From Vibrio sp. PID17_43 (GTDB lineage: Bacteria; Pseudomonadota; Gammaproteobacteria; Enterobacterales; Vibrionaceae): DNA of 64,000 nt. This document shows positions 37,151 through 48,898 of this stretch, in pieces (position 1 is the first letter of the stretch; every line of letters starts with the position of its first letter). The stretch covers positions 1-64,000 of the forward strand of contig NZ_LIXM01000014.1 in NCBI RefSeq assembly GCF_002608565.1, given 5' to 3'. The notes under the pieces are model-generated. The model was given only the letters and a program-made list of their open reading frames with translations, made no database searches and was not told the origin of the DNA. Made by a program: the position numbers and the translations under genes.

Positions 37151-37789
37151 ATGGCTGTGAAGGCAAAAACCACAAAAGCGAAAGTTGAGCTCCCACCGTT
37201 TGAATACCCACAAGGTTACCAATTGGTTGCTGGTGTGGATGAAGTAGGGCGTGGCCCTCTGGTTGGTGATGTGGTTACCGCTGCGGTCATTTTGGACCCG
37301 AATAATCCAATTGAAGGATTGAACGATTCAAAAAAACTCAGTGAGAAAAAGCGCTTGGCTTTGCTTCCAGAAATCAAAGAGAAGGCATTAGCCTGGTCTG
37401 TTGGCCGTTGTTCACCTGAAGAGATTGATGAACTGAACATCCTACAAGCGACCATGGTGGCGATGCAGCGTGCGATTGCCGGTTTGAAAGTTCAGCCAGA
37501 TTTGGCGCTTATCGATGGAAACCGCTGTCCTGCGCTGCCAATGGACGCTCAAGCAGTGGTGAAAGGCGACTTACGCGTGGCAGAAATCAGTGCAGCATCC
37601 ATCATTGCTAAAGTCGTACGTGACCAAGAAATGGAAGAGCTGGATAAACAATACCCGCAATTTGGCTTTGCGAAGCACAAAGGTTACCCAACCAAAGCGC
37701 ACTTTGAAGCCATCGAACAGCACGGTGTGATCAACGAACATCGCAAGAGCTTTAAGCCAGTAAAGAAAGCCCTGGGCATCGAAGAGTAG
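37151..37789 (+). CDS. rnhB: Ribonuclease HII
   Basis: A 212-residue RNase H2 removing ribonucleotides from DNA. The N-terminal motif [17 protein letters not shown] supplies the first acidic residues, LIDGNRCP another, and the C-terminal [19 protein letters not shown] block is typical. A basic Lys/Thr-rich tail of about 15 residues precedes the core. It lies between lpxB and dnaE, the usual order. Confidence 0.96.
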   Translation: MAVKAKTTKAKVELPPFEYPQGYQLVAGVDEVGRGPLVGDVVTAAVILDPNNPIEGLNDSKKLSEKKRLALLPEIKEKALAWSVGRCSPEEIDELNILQATMVAMQRAIAGLKVQPDLALIDGNRCPALPMDAQAVVKGDLRVAEISAASIIAKVVRDQEMEELDKQYPQFGFAKHKGYPTKAHFEAIEQHGVINEHRKSFKPVKKALGIEE

Positions 37790-37881
37790 ACCAAATTCGG
37801 GATTGGCGTATAACGAGGTTATAATCCACGTCCCCTTTAGGTTAGAATTCCATAAAAGATTTAGTTACACGGTACCTGCTA

Positions 37882-40800
37882 ATGTCAGATCCCAAGTTCA
37901 TTCACCTTCGTGTCCATAGTGATTACTCGATGGTGGATGGTATCAACAAAGTTCCACCGCTAGTTAAGAAAGTCGCCGAGCTCGGCATGCCAGCAATGGC
38001 ACTGACCGATTTCACCAACTTATGTGGTTTGGTGAAATACTACGGCACAGCACACGGTTGCGGTGTGAAGCCGATCATTGGTGCAGATTTCAAAATGCAG
38101 TCCGATGAATTTGGTGAGGAGCTGACACAATTAACCGTACTCGCAGCAGACAACACGGGTTATAAGCACTTAACGCTGCTGATCTCGAAAGCGTACTTAC
38201 GTGGTCATGTCCAACATCAACCTGTCATTGATAAAGCTTGGCTTGCTGAGCTATCAGAAGGGCTTATTGTCCTTTCTGGTGCAAAAAACGGTGAGATAGG
38301 TAAAGCATTACTTAAAGGCAACCGCAAGCTTGTCCAGGATTGTGTTGAGTTTTATCGACAACACTTCGCCGATCGCTTTTATCTGGAGTTGGTTCGTACT
38401 GGCCGTCCAGATGAAGAGACCTATTTGCACTTTGCTGTTGAACTGGCAGAGCAAGAAGACCTGCCAGTGGTAGCAACCAACGAAGTGGTGTTCATCAGCG
38501 AAGATCTGTTTGATGCGCACGAAATTCGCGTGGCGATCCATGATGGCTATACCTTAGAAGATCCACGTCGTCCAAAAAATTACAGCCCAGAGCAGTACTT
38601 ACGCACTGAAGAAGAAATGTGTGAGCTGTTTGCGGACATTCCAGAAGCATTGGAAAACAGTGTTGAGATTGCCAAGCGTTGTAACGTCACCGTACGTTTA
38701 GGTGAATACTTCCTGCCAGCCTTCCCAACAGAAGGGATGAAAGAGACCGAATTTTTGGTCATGAAGTCACGCGAAGGTTTGGAAGAACGTTTAGAATTCC
38801 TATTCCCAGATGAGAAAGAGCGCTTAACGCGTCGTCCAGAATATGACGAGCGCTTACAAATCGAACTCGACGTAATCAACCAAATGGGCTTCCCGGGTTA
38901 TTTCCTGATCGTAATGGAGTTCATTCAATGGTCAAAAGACAATGATATTCCAGTAGGTCCGGGGCGTGGTTCTGGTGCGGGCTCGTTAGTGGCATATGCC
39001 CTGAAAATCACCGATCTTGATCCGTTGGAATACGATCTGCTCTTCGAACGTTTTTTGAACCCAGAGCGTGTCTCCATGCCCGATTTCGACGTCGATTTCT
39101 GTATGGATAAACGTGATCAAGTTATAGACCACGTAGCCGAAATGTATGGCCGTGACGCGGTGTCGCAGATCATCACCTTTGGTACCATGGCAGCGAAAGC
39201 GGTTATCCGCGACGTAGGCCGTGTACTTGGTCACCCATTTGGTTTCGTTGACCGCATCTCGAAGTTGATCCCGCCTGATCCGGGCATGACGTTGGAGAAA
39301 GCGTTCAAAGCTGAACCGGCGTTACCTGAGTTGTATGACGCGGATGAAGAAGTCAAAGAGCTCATCGATAAGTGTCGTATTCTAGAAGGTTGTACCCGAA
39401 ATGCCGGTAAGCATGCGGGTGGTGTGGTTATTTCACCAACGACCATTACGGATTTTGCACCGATCTATGCGGACTCGGAAGGTCACTTCCCAGTGACTCA
39501 ATTTGATAAAAATGACGTTGAAACCGCTGGCTTGGTTAAGTTCGACTTCTTGGGTTTACGAACTCTAACCATCATCGATTGGGCGCTTGGTCTGATTAAT
39601 CCGCGCCTAGAGCAAGAGGGTAAAGAGCCCGTTCGTATCGAGTCAATACCTCTTGCGGATCCAGCCTCTTTCCGTTTGTTACAGAACTCAGAAACCACCG
39701 CGGTATTCCAGCTGGAATCGCGTGGTATGAAAGAACTGATCAAACGTCTTCAGCCTGACTGTTTCGAAGACATCATCGCACTGGTAGCACTGTTCCGTCC
39801 AGGACCGCTGCAATCAGGCATGGTAGATAACTTTATCGACCGTAAACATGGCCGAGAAGCGATCTCTTACCCAGATGAAAAGTGGCAACACGAATCACTA
39901 AAAGAGATCCTCGATCCGACTTACGGCATCATTCTGTACCAAGAGCAGGTTATGCAGATCGCGCAGGTTCTGTCCGGTTACACCCTTGGTGGTGCGGATA
40001 TGCTTCGCCGAGCAATGGGTAAGAAAAAGCCAGAAGAGATGGCTAAGCAGCGTGCGACTTTTGAAGACGGTGCGATAAAGAATGGCGTCGACGGCGAGTT
40101 GGCGATGAAAATCTTCGACTTGGTAGAAAAGTTTGCGGGTTACGGCTTTAACAAATCGCACTCGGCCGCTTATGCACTGGTTTCTTATCAGACGCTTTGG
40201 CTGAAGACCCACTATCCGGCAGAATTCATGGCGGCGGTAATGACGGCCGATATGGATAACACGGAAAAAGTCGTTGGCTTAGTAGACGAATGTTTGCGAA
40301 TGAAGCTCACCGTTCTACCGCCAGATATTAACTCAGGGTTGTACCGTTTTAACGTGGATGAAAACGGCGCGATTGTTTACGGTATTGGCGCGATTAAAGG
40401 GGTGGGTGAAGGTCCGATTGATGCGATTTTAGCTGCTCGCAAAAAAGGCGGATACTTTAAAGATCTGTTCGATTTCTGTGCGCGTATTGATCTGAAGAAA
40501 GTTAATAAGCGTGTGATTGAAAAATTGATTTACGCGGGCGCACTGGATCGATTAGGCCCTCATCGCGCCGCACTCATGGCCTCTTTGGATGATGCCGTAA
40601 AAGCGGCGAGTCAACACCATCAAGCCGAAGCGTTTGGTCAGGCCGATATGTTTGGCGTGCTGACGGATGCACCAGAAGAAGTGGAGCATAAGTACACACA
40701 AGTGCCAGCTTGGCCTGAAAAAATATGGCTAGAGGGTGAGCGTGAAACGCTCGGTTTATATTTGACCGGGCACCCAATTAACGCCTATCTGAAGGAACTG

Positions 40801-41361
40801 AACAAATACACCAGTTGTCGACTTAAAGACGCAACGCCGACACGTCGTGATCAATCGGTGACCATTGCTGGTCTCGTGATTGCCGCGCGTGTGATGACCA
40901 CAAAGCGCGGAACCCGCATCGGTATCATGACGCTGGATGATCGAAGTGGTCGAATGGAGGTGATGCTATTTTCAGATGCACTTGATCGGTATGCAGAACT
41001 TCTCGAAAAAGATAAAATTTTGGTCGTATCGGGACAGGTCAGCTTTGATGATTTCAACGGTGGGCTTAAAATGTCAGCGCGTGAAGTGATGGATCTCGGC
41101 AGTGCACGTGAAAAATACGCCCGTGGTTTGTCAGTATCGATTGATGCAAACCAAATCAATGACAAGTTCTTCGAGCAATTTAGTCGTATTTTAGAACCGC
41201 ATAAAGCCGGAACTGTCCCTATCAATGTATACTACCAACGTGCCGACGCCAGAGCGCGGTTAACATTGGGCACAGAATGGCGCGTGACGCCAAGTGATAC
41301 ATTACTAGAAGATTTACAACAGTTACTTGGTAAAGGCCAGGTAGAACTCGAATTTAACTAA
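37882..41361 (+). CDS. dnaE: DNA polymerase III alpha subunit
   Basis: A 1159-residue replicative polymerase, the size of E. coli DnaE. The PHP domain is at the N-terminus ([13 protein letters not shown]). The palm has the catalytic PDFDVDF near residues 400-406 and [14 protein letters not shown] ahead of it. A tandem helix-hairpin-helix and an OB fold ([20 protein letters not shown]) lie in the C-terminal third. It is the core chain-elongating subunit, proofread by DnaQ, which is encoded at 50.2 kb. Confidence 0.98.
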   Translation: MSDPKFIHLRVHSDYSMVDGINKVPPLVKKVAELGMPAMALTDFTNLCGLVKYYGTAHGCGVKPIIGADFKMQSDEFGEELTQLTVLAADNTGYKHLTLLISKAYLRGHVQHQPVIDKAWLAELSEGLIVLSGAKNGEIGKALLKGNRKLVQDCVEFYRQHFADRFYLELVRTGRPDEETYLHFAVELAEQEDLPVVATNEVVFISEDLFDAHEIRVAIHDGYTLEDPRRPKNYSPEQYLRTEEEMCELFADIPEALENSVEIAKRCNVTVRLGEYFLPAFPTEGMKETEFLVMKSREGLEERLEFLFPDEKERLTRRPEYDERLQIELDVINQMGFPGYFLIVMEFIQWSKDNDIPVGPGRGSGAGSLVAYALKITDLDPLEYDLLFERFLNPERVSMPDFDVDFCMDKRDQVIDHVAEMYGRDAVSQIITFGTMAAKAVIRDVGRVLGHPFGFVDRISKLIPPDPGMTLEKAFKAEPALPELYDADEEVKELIDKCRILEGCTRNAGKHAGGVVISPTTITDFAPIYADSEGHFPVTQFDKNDVETAGLVKFDFLGLRTLTIIDWALGLINPRLEQEGKEPVRIESIPLADPASFRLLQNSETTAVFQLESRGMKELIKRLQPDCFEDIIALVALFRPGPLQSGMVDNFIDRKHGREAISYPDEKWQHESLKEILDPTYGIILYQEQVMQIAQVLSGYTLGGADMLRRAMGKKKPEEMAKQRATFEDGAIKNGVDGELAMKIFDLVEKFAGYGFNKSHSAAYALVSYQTLWLKTHYPAEFMAAVMTADMDNTEKVVGLVDECLRMKLTVLPPDINSGLYRFNVDENGAIVYGIGAIKGVGEGPIDAILAARKKGGYFKDLFDFCARIDLKKVNKRVIEKLIYAGALDRLGPHRAALMASLDDAVKAASQHHQAEAFGQADMFGVLTDAPEEVEHKYTQVPAWPEKIWLEGERETLGLYLTGHPINAYLKELNKYTSCRLKDATPTRRDQSVTIAGLVIAARVMTTKRGTRIGIMTLDDRSGRMEVMLFSDALDRYAELLEKDKILVVSGQVSFDDFNGGLKMSAREVMDLGSAREKYARGLSVSIDANQINDKFFEQFSRILEPHKAGTVPINVYYQRADARARLTLGTEWRVTPSDTLLEDLQQLLGKGQVELEFN

Positions 41362-41407
41362 AAAATTCAGCGCGATACGTAAGACGCTGAGTCAAAAGGA
41401 TTCATAG

Positions 41408-42367
41408 ATGAGCCTAAACTTTCTTGAATTTGAAAAGCCAATCGCAGAGCTAGAAGCAAAAATCGAAGCGCTACGCGATGTTTCCCGCCACGGTGGGGAT
41501 TCTGCGATTGACCTGGATAAAGAAATCGAACAGCTTGAGAAAAAGAGCCTAGAACTGAAGAAAAAAACATTCAGTAATTTAGGTGCATGGGAAACAGCTC
41601 AACTGGCTCGTCACCCTCTACGTCCATACACGCTTGATTACATTCAGCATGTATTTGAAGAATTTGACGAGCTTGCGGGTGATCGCGCATTCGCTGATGA
41701 TAAAGCGATTGTTGGCGGTATTGCTCGTCTTGAAGGTCGCCCTGTGATGATCATCGGTCATCAGAAAGGCCGTGAAACCAAAGAGAAGGTAAAACGTAAC
41801 TTCGGTATGCCAAAACCAGAAGGTTACCGTAAAGCACTACGTCTAATGGAAATGGCAGAACGCTTCAAGATGCCAATCATCACCTTTATCGATACGGCGG
41901 GGGCATACCCTGGCGTTGGTGCAGAAGAGCGTGGCCAATCTGAAGCCATCGCAAAAAACCTTAAAGTAATGTCTGGTCTTAAAGTGCCAGTGATCTGTAA
42001 CGTGGTGGGAGAAGGTGGTTCTGGTGGTGCATTGGCCATCGGCGTCGGCGACTACGTGAACATGCTTCAGTACTCTACGTACTCAGTCATCTCTCCAGAA
42101 GGTTGTGCATCAATTCTATGGCGTGATTCAGATAAAGCACCACAAGCAGCGGAAGCGATGGGCTTAACTGCCCCTCGTCTAAAAGAGCTGGGCCTTATTG
42201 ATGAAATCATCGATGAACCACTAGGCGGTGCGCACCGTGACCACGTTCAAATGGCAGCTAACATGAAAGCAAACCTGCTTCGACAGCTTGAAGATCTTGA
42301 GCAGCTTGATCAAGAAACACTACTTGAGCGTCGTTATCAGCGTCTAATGAACTACGGTTACTGCTGA
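41408..42367 (+). CDS. accA: Acetyl-CoA carboxylase carboxyltransferase, alpha subunit
   Basis: A 319-residue subunit that, with AccD, moves the carboxyl group from carboxybiotin to acetyl-CoA to make malonyl-CoA. Visible are [20 protein letters not shown] at the N-terminus, [22 protein letters not shown], and [17 protein letters not shown], the crotonase-like oxyanion region. The ATG at 41408 follows an AAAAGGA site. Normal length, directly downstream of dnaE. Confidence 0.97.
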   Translation: MSLNFLEFEKPIAELEAKIEALRDVSRHGGDSAIDLDKEIEQLEKKSLELKKKTFSNLGAWETAQLARHPLRPYTLDYIQHVFEEFDELAGDRAFADDKAIVGGIARLEGRPVMIIGHQKGRETKEKVKRNFGMPKPEGYRKALRLMEMAERFKMPIITFIDTAGAYPGVGAEERGQSEAIAKNLKVMSGLKVPVICNVVGEGGSGGALAIGVGDYVNMLQYSTYSVISPEGCASILWRDSDKAPQAAEAMGLTAPRLKELGLIDEIIDEPLGGAHRDHVQMAANMKANLLRQLEDLEQLDQETLLERRYQRLMNYGYC

Positions 42368-42394
42368 TATCTCGCAAGAGAACGGATAAAATAG

Positions 42395-42425
42395 AAAGGG
42401 TTGGGCAAACGTCCAGCCCTTTTTT
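42395..42425 (+). terminator. Terminator after accA
   Basis: AAAGGGTTGG ... CCAGCCCTTT with a T-G pair, followed by TTTT. Confidence 0.8.
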
Positions 42426-42443
42426 GTACCTATCGGATCGCTT

Positions 42444-43760
42444 ATGGAATCGCTTTACCCACATGTTGCTCATGTACTAGACGCACATTACCAGCCTAAA
42501 ACTAAGATCGTCTTGGCCTTCAGTGGTGGGGTGGATTCGCGTTTATTACTTGAACTGCTCAGCCGCTATCAACGAGCTCGCTCAGTGACTTGCCACGCAG
42601 TGTATGTTCATCATGGCCTGAGTGCCAATGCCGATGACTGGGCAGAGAAATGCGTCTTGTGGGCGAAGCAAGCCGGTATATCATGCACCATTGAGTGTGT
42701 CAGTTTAGACATCCATAGTGGTGAGAGCATTGAACTGCTGGCTCGTGAAGCGCGCTATCACGCATTAGCCAAGCATGTTCAAGACGGTGACTTACTCCTG
42801 ACAGGTCAGCATGCGGATGACCAAGTAGAGACTTTCCTGCTTGCTCTTAAACGTGGAAGTGGCCCAAAAGGGTTGTCCTCAATGGCAGAAAGCATGCCTT
42901 TTTCGGGGGGCATGTTAGTTCGTCCGATTCTTTCAGTTCGTCGTGAGCAAATTGAACGTATCGCGCATCGCCTTGGTCTTGAATGGGTTGAGGACGAGAG
43001 CAACCAAGATACGCGCTATGATCGAAACTTCTTACGCCATCGTATTGTTCCAGAACTCGCTGCTCGTTGGCCGAATATTCATCAAGCCGTTCAACGCAGT
43101 GCTAGCTTATGTGCCCAACAAGAAGCACTGCTTGATGAGTTGTTAGGCGCCACTTTTGAACAAACGCTACACCCTGATTTTAGCTTGAGGATTGGCGGCC
43201 TAACCTCACACAGTGATCTTGCTCGTGCGCATTTGATTCGTATGTGGTTAGCAAAATTAAACGTCAATATGCCCAGTCAGACACAATTGAGTTTGATTTG
43301 GAATGAAGTCGCGTTAGCTCAGCAAGATGCGAATCCAAAGCTAAAGTTGAAACAAGGTGAAGTGCGACGTTTTCAACATCGACTTTATTGGGTCACCGAA
43401 ACGGTAGACGTGAGTGCGTGGCAAAGTTCGCTTCAATTGGACGTTGCGTTACCGCTTCCTGAGCGGTTGGGAGAATTAACGCTGACTACGACATCGAATC
43501 AAGCCAATATTGCCTTACCACCCTATCCAGAGCGTCTAAGAGTGACTTTTAATCCTGAGGGACTCACTGCGCACCCAACCACACGGGGTCACAGTCGCAA
43601 GCTGAAAAAGCTGTTTCAGGAATACAACGTGCCAAGTTGGCTTCGTCGGAAAATGCCGATCTTGATGTATCAAGATCAAGTGGTGGCTGTGGCGGATTTG
43701 TTCGTTGATCAAGCCTTTGGCGGTCAGGATTGTGAGCTAGTGTGGCGCAAGTTATTGTAA
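42444..43760 (+). CDS. tilS: tRNA(Ile)-lysidine synthetase
   Basis: A 438-residue N-type ATP pyrophosphatase with the PP-loop [11 protein letters not shown] near residues 29-39. TilS converts C34 of tRNA-Ile(CAU) to lysidine so it reads [26 protein letters not shown] is the second conserved block. Substrate-binding and C-terminal domains follow, with [23 protein letters not shown]. It closes the rpsB-tilS cluster. Confidence 0.95.
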   Translation: MESLYPHVAHVLDAHYQPKTKIVLAFSGGVDSRLLLELLSRYQRARSVTCHAVYVHHGLSANADDWAEKCVLWAKQAGISCTIECVSLDIHSGESIELLAREARYHALAKHVQDGDLLLTGQHADDQVETFLLALKRGSGPKGLSSMAESMPFSGGMLVRPILSVRREQIERIAHRLGLEWVEDESNQDTRYDRNFLRHRIVPELAARWPNIHQAVQRSASLCAQQEALLDELLGATFEQTLHPDFSLRIGGLTSHSDLARAHLIRMWLAKLNVNMPSQTQLSLIWNEVALAQQDANPKLKLKQGEVRRFQHRLYWVTETVDVSAWQSSLQLDVALPLPERLGELTLTTTSNQANIALPPYPERLRVTFNPEGLTAHPTTRGHSRKLKKLFQEYNVPSWLRRKMPILMYQDQVVAVADLFVDQAFGGQDCELVWRKLL

Positions 43761-43807
43761 CTTATGACACAATGCTGGCTATAAATACAACAAATTCAGG
43801 TGAAGTA

Positions 43808-44122
43808 ATGAAGAAAGTGATCATGGTCGCAGTGGTAGCGTTAACGATGATGAGTGGTCAAGCATTGGCATCCGGTGATGCAGCAGCTGGGCAAGCGAAA
43901 GCTGCGGTATGTGCCGCTTGTCATGGCCCAGACGGTATTGCCGTGATTCCGGGTTACCCAAATATAAAAGGTCAGAATGAGCAATATATCGTGAGCTCAA
44001 TTAAGTCTTATAAAGATGGTCAACGCACGGGTGGCTTAGCGGCAGTTATGCAGGCACAAGCATCATTACTGTCTGACGCGGATATCGCCAACTTAGCGGC
44101 TTACTATTCAAGCCTTAAGTAA
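43808..44122 (+). CDS. Periplasmic c-type cytochrome, class I
   Basis: A 104-residue protein with a signal peptide ([21 protein letters not shown]) and one heme-attachment motif CAACH. An axial methionine candidate lies in AAVMQAQ. The C-terminal [14 protein letters not shown] is typical of cytochrome c-553/c5-like small electron carriers. The ATG at 43808 starts the signal peptide; an upstream ATG overlapping tilS is rejected. Its redox partner is unknown. Confidence 0.87.
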   Translation: MKKVIMVAVVALTMMSGQALASGDAAAGQAKAAVCAACHGPDGIAVIPGYPNIKGQNEQYIVSSIKSYKDGQRTGGLAAVMQAQASLLSDADIANLAAYYSSLK

Positions 44123-44144
44123 TCGCAACACATTATAGAGACAA

Positions 44145-44169
44145 GGGCAGGGCAATGCTCTGGCTTTTT
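44145..44169 (+). terminator. Terminator after the cytochrome c gene
   Basis: CAGGGC-AAT-GCTCTG stem with one G-T pair, followed by GCTTTTT. Confidence 0.6.
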
Positions 44170-44231
44170 CAGTATTTTTACCTCGGAATTATGACAGGCA
44201 TTGAATGTTGTGAGATGCTAACCGATAATAT

Positions 44232-44247
44232 GCGCAAACGATTGAAG
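44232..44247. promoter_or_regulatory. Possible PurR box ahead of glnB
   Basis: GCGCAAACGATTGAAG matches about 12 of 16 positions of the PurR consensus ACGCAAACGTTTKCNT. It ends 14 bases before the glnB start. E. coli glnB is reported to belong to the PurR regulon, which raises the plausibility. It is weaker than the two boxes near upp and uraA. Confidence 0.45.
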
Positions 44248-44252
44248 CTTAA

Positions 44253-44600
<348 letters not shown>

Positions 44601-44660
44601 TCTCTATTCAGATAGATATTCGATTTCACTACGATATGTGATGAATATTTGATTAAGCTA

Positions 44661-44688
44661 AAAGGGAGCCTATGTATGGCTCCTTTTT
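44661..44688 (+). terminator. glnB terminator
   Basis: AAAGGGAGCC ... GGCTCCTTTTT with a TATGTAT loop. Confidence 0.85.
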
Positions 44689-44733
44689 CATTGGTTATCC
44701 CAAGCTCAGATTATTAATTGTTTAGGTTGGATT

Positions 44734-45579
44734 ATGTTTAAGCGCTTTTTTCTTTCTCTCGCTTTTCTTAGTTTGGCGGCTGTGACTGCTTTTCATTTGG
44801 TGTTCATTGTGCCAGAGCAGCCACAAATCATTACTCAGACAGGCACGAAGATTATTCAAGAGATTCGCTGCATGGAGTTTGACGCGCCACAAGTGTTGGA
44901 CAAGCACGGTGAACTGAATGTACTGGTGTGGAATATTTACAAGCAAAACAAAGAGAATTGGCAACAAGTGTTGAACTCACTCTCCGCTAATAAGCAGTTA
45001 TTGTTACTGCAAGAAGCCAGCTTAACCGATGAGTTTAAAACTTGGCTGATAGAAGGGCATTGGGTCAGCAATCAAGTGAGTGCATTTAAGGCGTTAGGTA
45101 ATGGCGCTGGCGTAATCACTATCGCCCAGGACGAACCTATTCGAGCCTGCGCTTACACTTCAAAAGAGCCGTGGCTACGATTGCCTAAGTCCGCGTTGTA
45201 TAGTAAGTATCTGTTGAGTAATGGTCAAACCTTAGCGGTGATCAACATTCACGCTATTAACTTCACGGTGGGGACAGAAGAGTACACGTCTCAACTTACA
45301 ACGCTTGAAAAGGTGCTTAAAGAGCACAAAGGTCCGGTTTTGTTTGCGGGAGACTTTAACAGCTGGAGTGGGGAGCGTATTGCTGCGATGAAGAAAGTCC
45401 TACACAAAGCTAACTTGCAAGAAGTCCAGTTTAGCCCGGATAACCGAACCCAGTTCATTAATGGCTTACCGCTTGATCATATTTTTTATCGAGGGCTGAT
45501 GTTCAAAAATGCGAAAGCGCCGCAGAGCGACGCTTCCGATCATAACCCATTATTGGTATCGTTTACGCTTAACGACTAG
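44734..45579 (+). CDS. Endonuclease/exonuclease/phosphatase family protein (YafD-like, UPF0294)
   Basis: A 281-residue protein. An N-terminal signal anchor (FFLSLAFLSLAAVTAFHLVF) is followed by an EEP-fold domain: LNVLVWNIYKQNKENW, LLLQEAS, VINIHAINF, LFAGDFNSWSG and PLDHIFYRG ... SDASDHNPLLVSF carry the metal and catalytic residues of the DNase I-like family. It resembles E. coli YafD, whose gene also lies near gloB, mltD and rnhA. The substrate is unknown. Confidence 0.83.
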   Translation: MFKRFFLSLAFLSLAAVTAFHLVFIVPEQPQIITQTGTKIIQEIRCMEFDAPQVLDKHGELNVLVWNIYKQNKENWQQVLNSLSANKQLLLLQEASLTDEFKTWLIEGHWVSNQVSAFKALGNGAGVITIAQDEPIRACAYTSKEPWLRLPKSALYSKYLLSNGQTLAVINIHAINFTVGTEEYTSQLTTLEKVLKEHKGPVLFAGDFNSWSGERIAAMKKVLHKANLQEVQFSPDNRTQFINGLPLDHIFYRGLMFKNAKAPQSDASDHNPLLVSFTLND

Positions 45580-45597
45580 TCATTGTATTTCAAACGC

Positions 45598-46284
45598 TTA
45601 AGCAATAACGATGTACAATGCCCAAATCACGTAGAACGCCATCCATGGCAGGCTAGCAATAACAAGAGCCTGTCCGCGTTCGAACTCAGTCCAAGTCAGT
45701 ACGATACCGTAGCCCAATACTATGTACCAAGGCAGAAGCAGTGGTAGTGAGCTAGCAAAGTGAGACCATTCGCTGGTTAGCGGTAGCTTTAGTAGACCAT
45801 TTAAGCTGTTTAAATCGGCAGCGTATGTCATCACCTGACCGTGTTTAAGCAGCAGACTCGCATAGCTTGCAATATCTCCCAAAACGGCAGGAAACAGAAT
45901 TGCACACGATGCAGCAAACCATTTCCAGTAACCGTATTGTTGTTTACTTGCTTTCGTTGCTAAGAAGAACCAAAGCGCCAGCAGTAGCAATGTCGCAAAG
46001 CGGTTAAATACATCATTAATGATCGCCGTGGCCATCAAGGTGTTTGGTTCCAACAGCTCAATCTGCTTTGGATCGATCTGTTGGAACTGAGCGGTGAGCT
46101 GCTCACTCAACCAAGTAAAATCGACATTCGAGAAATAGGCCCCCCAAAATAGAAATGGACTGATCACCAACACGATGAAAGGTTGCCATCCCCAGCCTCC
46201 ACGCTGATACAGCGCTAAGAAGCAAGATGTTGGAGAACGGAAAATATCCAACAACATTACAAGAGGGTTACTCGATGGGTTCAT
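45598..46284 (-). CDS. YIP1 family inner membrane protein
   Basis: A 228-residue protein with about five transmembrane segments, beginning MNPSSNPLVMLLDIFRSPT, as Yip1-domain proteins do. Its role is unknown. Its start overlaps the mltD stop by 4 bases (46281-46284), so the two are translationally coupled. It is convergent with the yafD-like gene with an 18-base gap. Confidence 0.78.
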   Translation of the reverse strand: MNPSSNPLVMLLDIFRSPTSCFLALYQRGGWGWQPFIVLVISPFLFWGAYFSNVDFTWLSEQLTAQFQQIDPKQIELLEPNTLMATAIINDVFNRFATLLLLALWFFLATKASKQQYGYWKWFAASCAILFPAVLGDIASYASLLLKHGQVMTYAADLNSLNGLLKLPLTSEWSHFASSLPLLLPWYIVLGYGIVLTWTEFERGQALVIASLPWMAFYVIWALYIVIA

Positions 46285-47867
46285 ACACTTACCTTGGTTA
46301 CGTCAACATACAACTTAAGCTTCTGACCTGGTTTCAGGTACTGCTGCTTTTGAAGAGAATTCCATTTCACGATGTCGTTGCTCTTCACCTTAAACTTGCT
46401 CGCAATGCCGCTGATGGTGTCGCCAGAACGCACATTGTAGAACACAGTGCGAATGACTGCGCCTTTGTCGGAGTTCTTCCAGATCACCATTTTTTGGCCA
46501 ACGCGTAAGGTGTCTTTTGGCCCCATGCCGTTCCATTTCGCCAGAGACTGATGAGAAACTTTGTTCTCTTTTGCAATGGACCACAAGCTCTCACCAGATT
46601 GAACAACGTGAGTCAGCTTAAATTGACCACGAGCTTGAGATTGCGTTTTGTTTAAGCGATTCTCGGCACTTAACGCATACTTAGAGTCGTCTTTGGTTGA
46701 GGTTGGGATCAGCAGGTACTGACCAATGCGGATATTATTGTTCGATAGGCCGTTTGCACGACGAATCACTTTGGTTGTTGTACCGTATTTGTTGGCTAGC
46801 ATGCTCAGAGAGTCACCTGACTTCACTTTGTAGCGCGCCACTTTTACACCCTTACCACGATTTTTATTCACTTGAGCAAGGAATTGATCCTTTTTCTCTA
46901 CTGGAATGAGAAGCTGGTGTGGACCATCCGGTGCGGTAGACCATTGGTTGTAAGCTGGGTTGTAACTTTGCAATTCTTTAACCCCAATACCGGCATAATC
47001 TGCGGCAATAGCCAGATCGAGCTGTTCTTTTGGATCAATAAGCGTGAGCACTGGCTTGTTAGGAATCGCAGGAATATCGATACCATATTTCTCTTGGTTC
47101 GCGACAATGTCCGCTAAGGCAAGGAGTTTAGGTACGTAGCTACTGGTCTCTTTTGGTAGATCCAAAGAGAAGAAATCGGTTGGCTTACCTAGTTTCTTGT
47201 TTTTACGAATCGCACTGGATACACGACCGCCGCCACTATTGTAGGCTGCAATGGCGTGCTGCCAGTTGCCATCAAAACGCTTACTTTGCTGTTCTAGGTA
47301 GCTAAGAGCAGCATCAGTAGACGCGGAAACATCACGGCGGCCGTCGTACCAATAGTTTTGCTCAAGCCCCATCATTTTGCCGGTACCAGGAACGAATTGC
47401 CACAGGCCTGCGGCACTACCGTGCGAGTAGGCAAAGGCATCAAATGAGCTTTCTACGACCGGTAAAAGCGCCAGTTCCATGGGTAGACCACGTTCTTCGA
47501 TTCGTTTGGTAATCATGTACAAAAACGGCTCTGCGCGTTTAGATACAGTGCGAAGGTGGCTTGGGTGCTTTAAATACCAAGTGCGGTAATACGCAACTTT
47601 TTTGTTGTCTGGGATGTCCATGTCCAATTGCATAGCGATACGTTGCCATACATCCTCTTGATCCTGAGGAGCAATCACTTTTGGCGTCGGTTTTGCCGTT
47701 TCCTTCGCGACAGGTTGCTTTTTAGAGGAATCAGCCTGAGCTTTGTCTTGTTTTACAATTTGCTCAGGGTTATTGGTTTCTTGGGTTGGAGAGTTGGTCG
47801 AATCTGGTTGAGCTAATTGACAGCCAGATAGCAGTAACGTCAACGCCAAAGTGTACTTTAAACGCAT
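46281..47867 (-). CDS. mltD: Membrane-bound lytic murein transglycosylase D
   Basis: A 528-residue lipoprotein with a lipobox LLLSGC (residue about 16). A Gln/Lys-rich linker leads to the SLT domain with catalytic glutamate in LLPVVESSFDAFAYSHGSAAGLWQF and AIAAYNSGGGRV. Three LysM repeats follow, starting near YKVKSGDSLS, HVVQSGESLW and YNVRSGDTIS. It cleaves peptidoglycan glycan strands to anhydromuropeptides at the outer membrane. Two LysM units are usual in E. coli MltD, so this form has one more. Confidence 0.94.
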   Translation of the reverse strand: MRLKYTLALTLLLSGCQLAQPDSTNSPTQETNNPEQIVKQDKAQADSSKKQPVAKETAKPTPKVIAPQDQEDVWQRIAMQLDMDIPDNKKVAYYRTWYLKHPSHLRTVSKRAEPFLYMITKRIEERGLPMELALLPVVESSFDAFAYSHGSAAGLWQFVPGTGKMMGLEQNYWYDGRRDVSASTDAALSYLEQQSKRFDGNWQHAIAAYNSGGGRVSSAIRKNKKLGKPTDFFSLDLPKETSSYVPKLLALADIVANQEKYGIDIPAIPNKPVLTLIDPKEQLDLAIAADYAGIGVKELQSYNPAYNQWSTAPDGPHQLLIPVEKKDQFLAQVNKNRGKGVKVARYKVKSGDSLSMLANKYGTTTKVIRRANGLSNNNIRIGQYLLIPTSTKDDSKYALSAENRLNKTQSQARGQFKLTHVVQSGESLWSIAKENKVSHQSLAKWNGMGPKDTLRVGQKMVIWKNSDKGAVIRTVFYNVRSGDTISGIASKFKVKSNDIVKWNSLQKQQYLKPGQKLKLYVDVTKVSV

Positions 47868-48023
47868 GGATTAAACCTATTGAGGACCTATTATCGACAC
47901 TTACCCATTGTTAAGCGAGGTAGCCGTCAGATATTAGGCATCTTCTAACACTAAAGGACGAGGGCAATGCCTCAATTATGCGCTTGGGTATAATGCAATC
48001 AGGTTTACATTACCCCAAACACA

Positions 48024-48048
48024 ATAGAAGCGCCGGAGGCGCTTCTAT
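48024..48048 (-). terminator. Hairpin between gloB and mltD, probable gloB terminator
   Basis: ATAGAAGCGCC-GGA-GGCGCTTCTAT, a perfect 11-pair stem. On the minus strand it is followed by TGTGTTT, an imperfect T run. The remaining bases up to mltD hold no gene. Confidence 0.65.
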
Positions 48049-48104
48049 AAAAAATTAAGCTGAAGATAATACTTGTGTCCGATAAAGTTACAAGTAAAAA
48101 ATGG

Positions 48105-48863
48105 TTAAAATTCGTTCTTCCATTCACGCAGAGCCGCAAAAACCGAGCATGGATCGCTATTTTCGATGCGGTTCGCGACCGATTTTACTATTTCTGGCTG
48201 AGTGGTACGTAGGAATGGGTTAATCCATTTCTCTTTGCGTAGTGTGGTTGGAATCGTTGGAATGTTCTGTGCGCGCAGACGGTTCACATCATCGCGATAT
48301 TGGCGTAAGTGGTCATTGTCGGGCTCTACAGCAAGGGCAAAGGCGACGTTGCTCGCGGTATATTCATGTGCACAGAAAACTTCGGTCTCTTCTGGTAGTG
48401 CTGCAATTTTACTCAGGGATTCGAACATTTGCTCGTGCGTTCCTTCAAACACACGACCACACCCTGCAGAGAACAGCACATCACCACAGAACAGCTTACC
48501 GTCACCCACATAGCCAATGTGACCTAACGTGTGACCAGGCAGCCCTAGCACCATAAAGATTTCACCGAATAGCTCAAGCTTATCGCCTTCTTCCATCGCA
48601 TTGGTTAAGGTTGGGATTGGCTCTGCCTTTGGTCCTACAACCGAAACGTGAGGAAACGCACGAACCAAATCTGGAACGCCGCCGATGTGATCGTTGTGGT
48701 GGTGTGTAATTAGGATTGCTTCTAAAGTTAACTCGTTAGCCTGTAGATATGCCAATACTGGTTTTGCATCGCCTGGGTCGACCACGGCACAACGTTTCTG
48801 GCTATTTTGTATCAGCCAGATGTAATTATCATTAAATGCAGGTATGCTTTTGATCTGTAACAC
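48105..48863 (-). CDS. gloB: Hydroxyacylglutathione hydrolase (glyoxalase II)
   Basis: A 252-residue metallo-beta-lactamase-fold enzyme hydrolysing S-lactoylglutathione to lactate. The binuclear metal motif is [39 protein letters not shown] and [13 protein letters not shown] complete the ligand set. Divergent from yafS across 35 bases, the same arrangement as in E. coli. Confidence 0.96.
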   Translation of the reverse strand: MLQIKSIPAFNDNYIWLIQNSQKRCAVVDPGDAKPVLAYLQANELTLEAILITHHHNDHIGGVPDLVRAFPHVSVVGPKAEPIPTLTNAMEEGDKLELFGEIFMVLGLPGHTLGHIGYVGDGKLFCGDVLFSAGCGRVFEGTHEQMFESLSKIAALPEETEVFCAHEYTASNVAFALAVEPDNDHLRQYRDDVNRLRAQNIPTIPTTLRKEKWINPFLRTTQPEIVKSVANRIENSDPCSVFAALREWKNEF

Positions 48864-48898
48864 GATTCGTTCTCCGTCACCCTATTAGCAGGTGGTAA

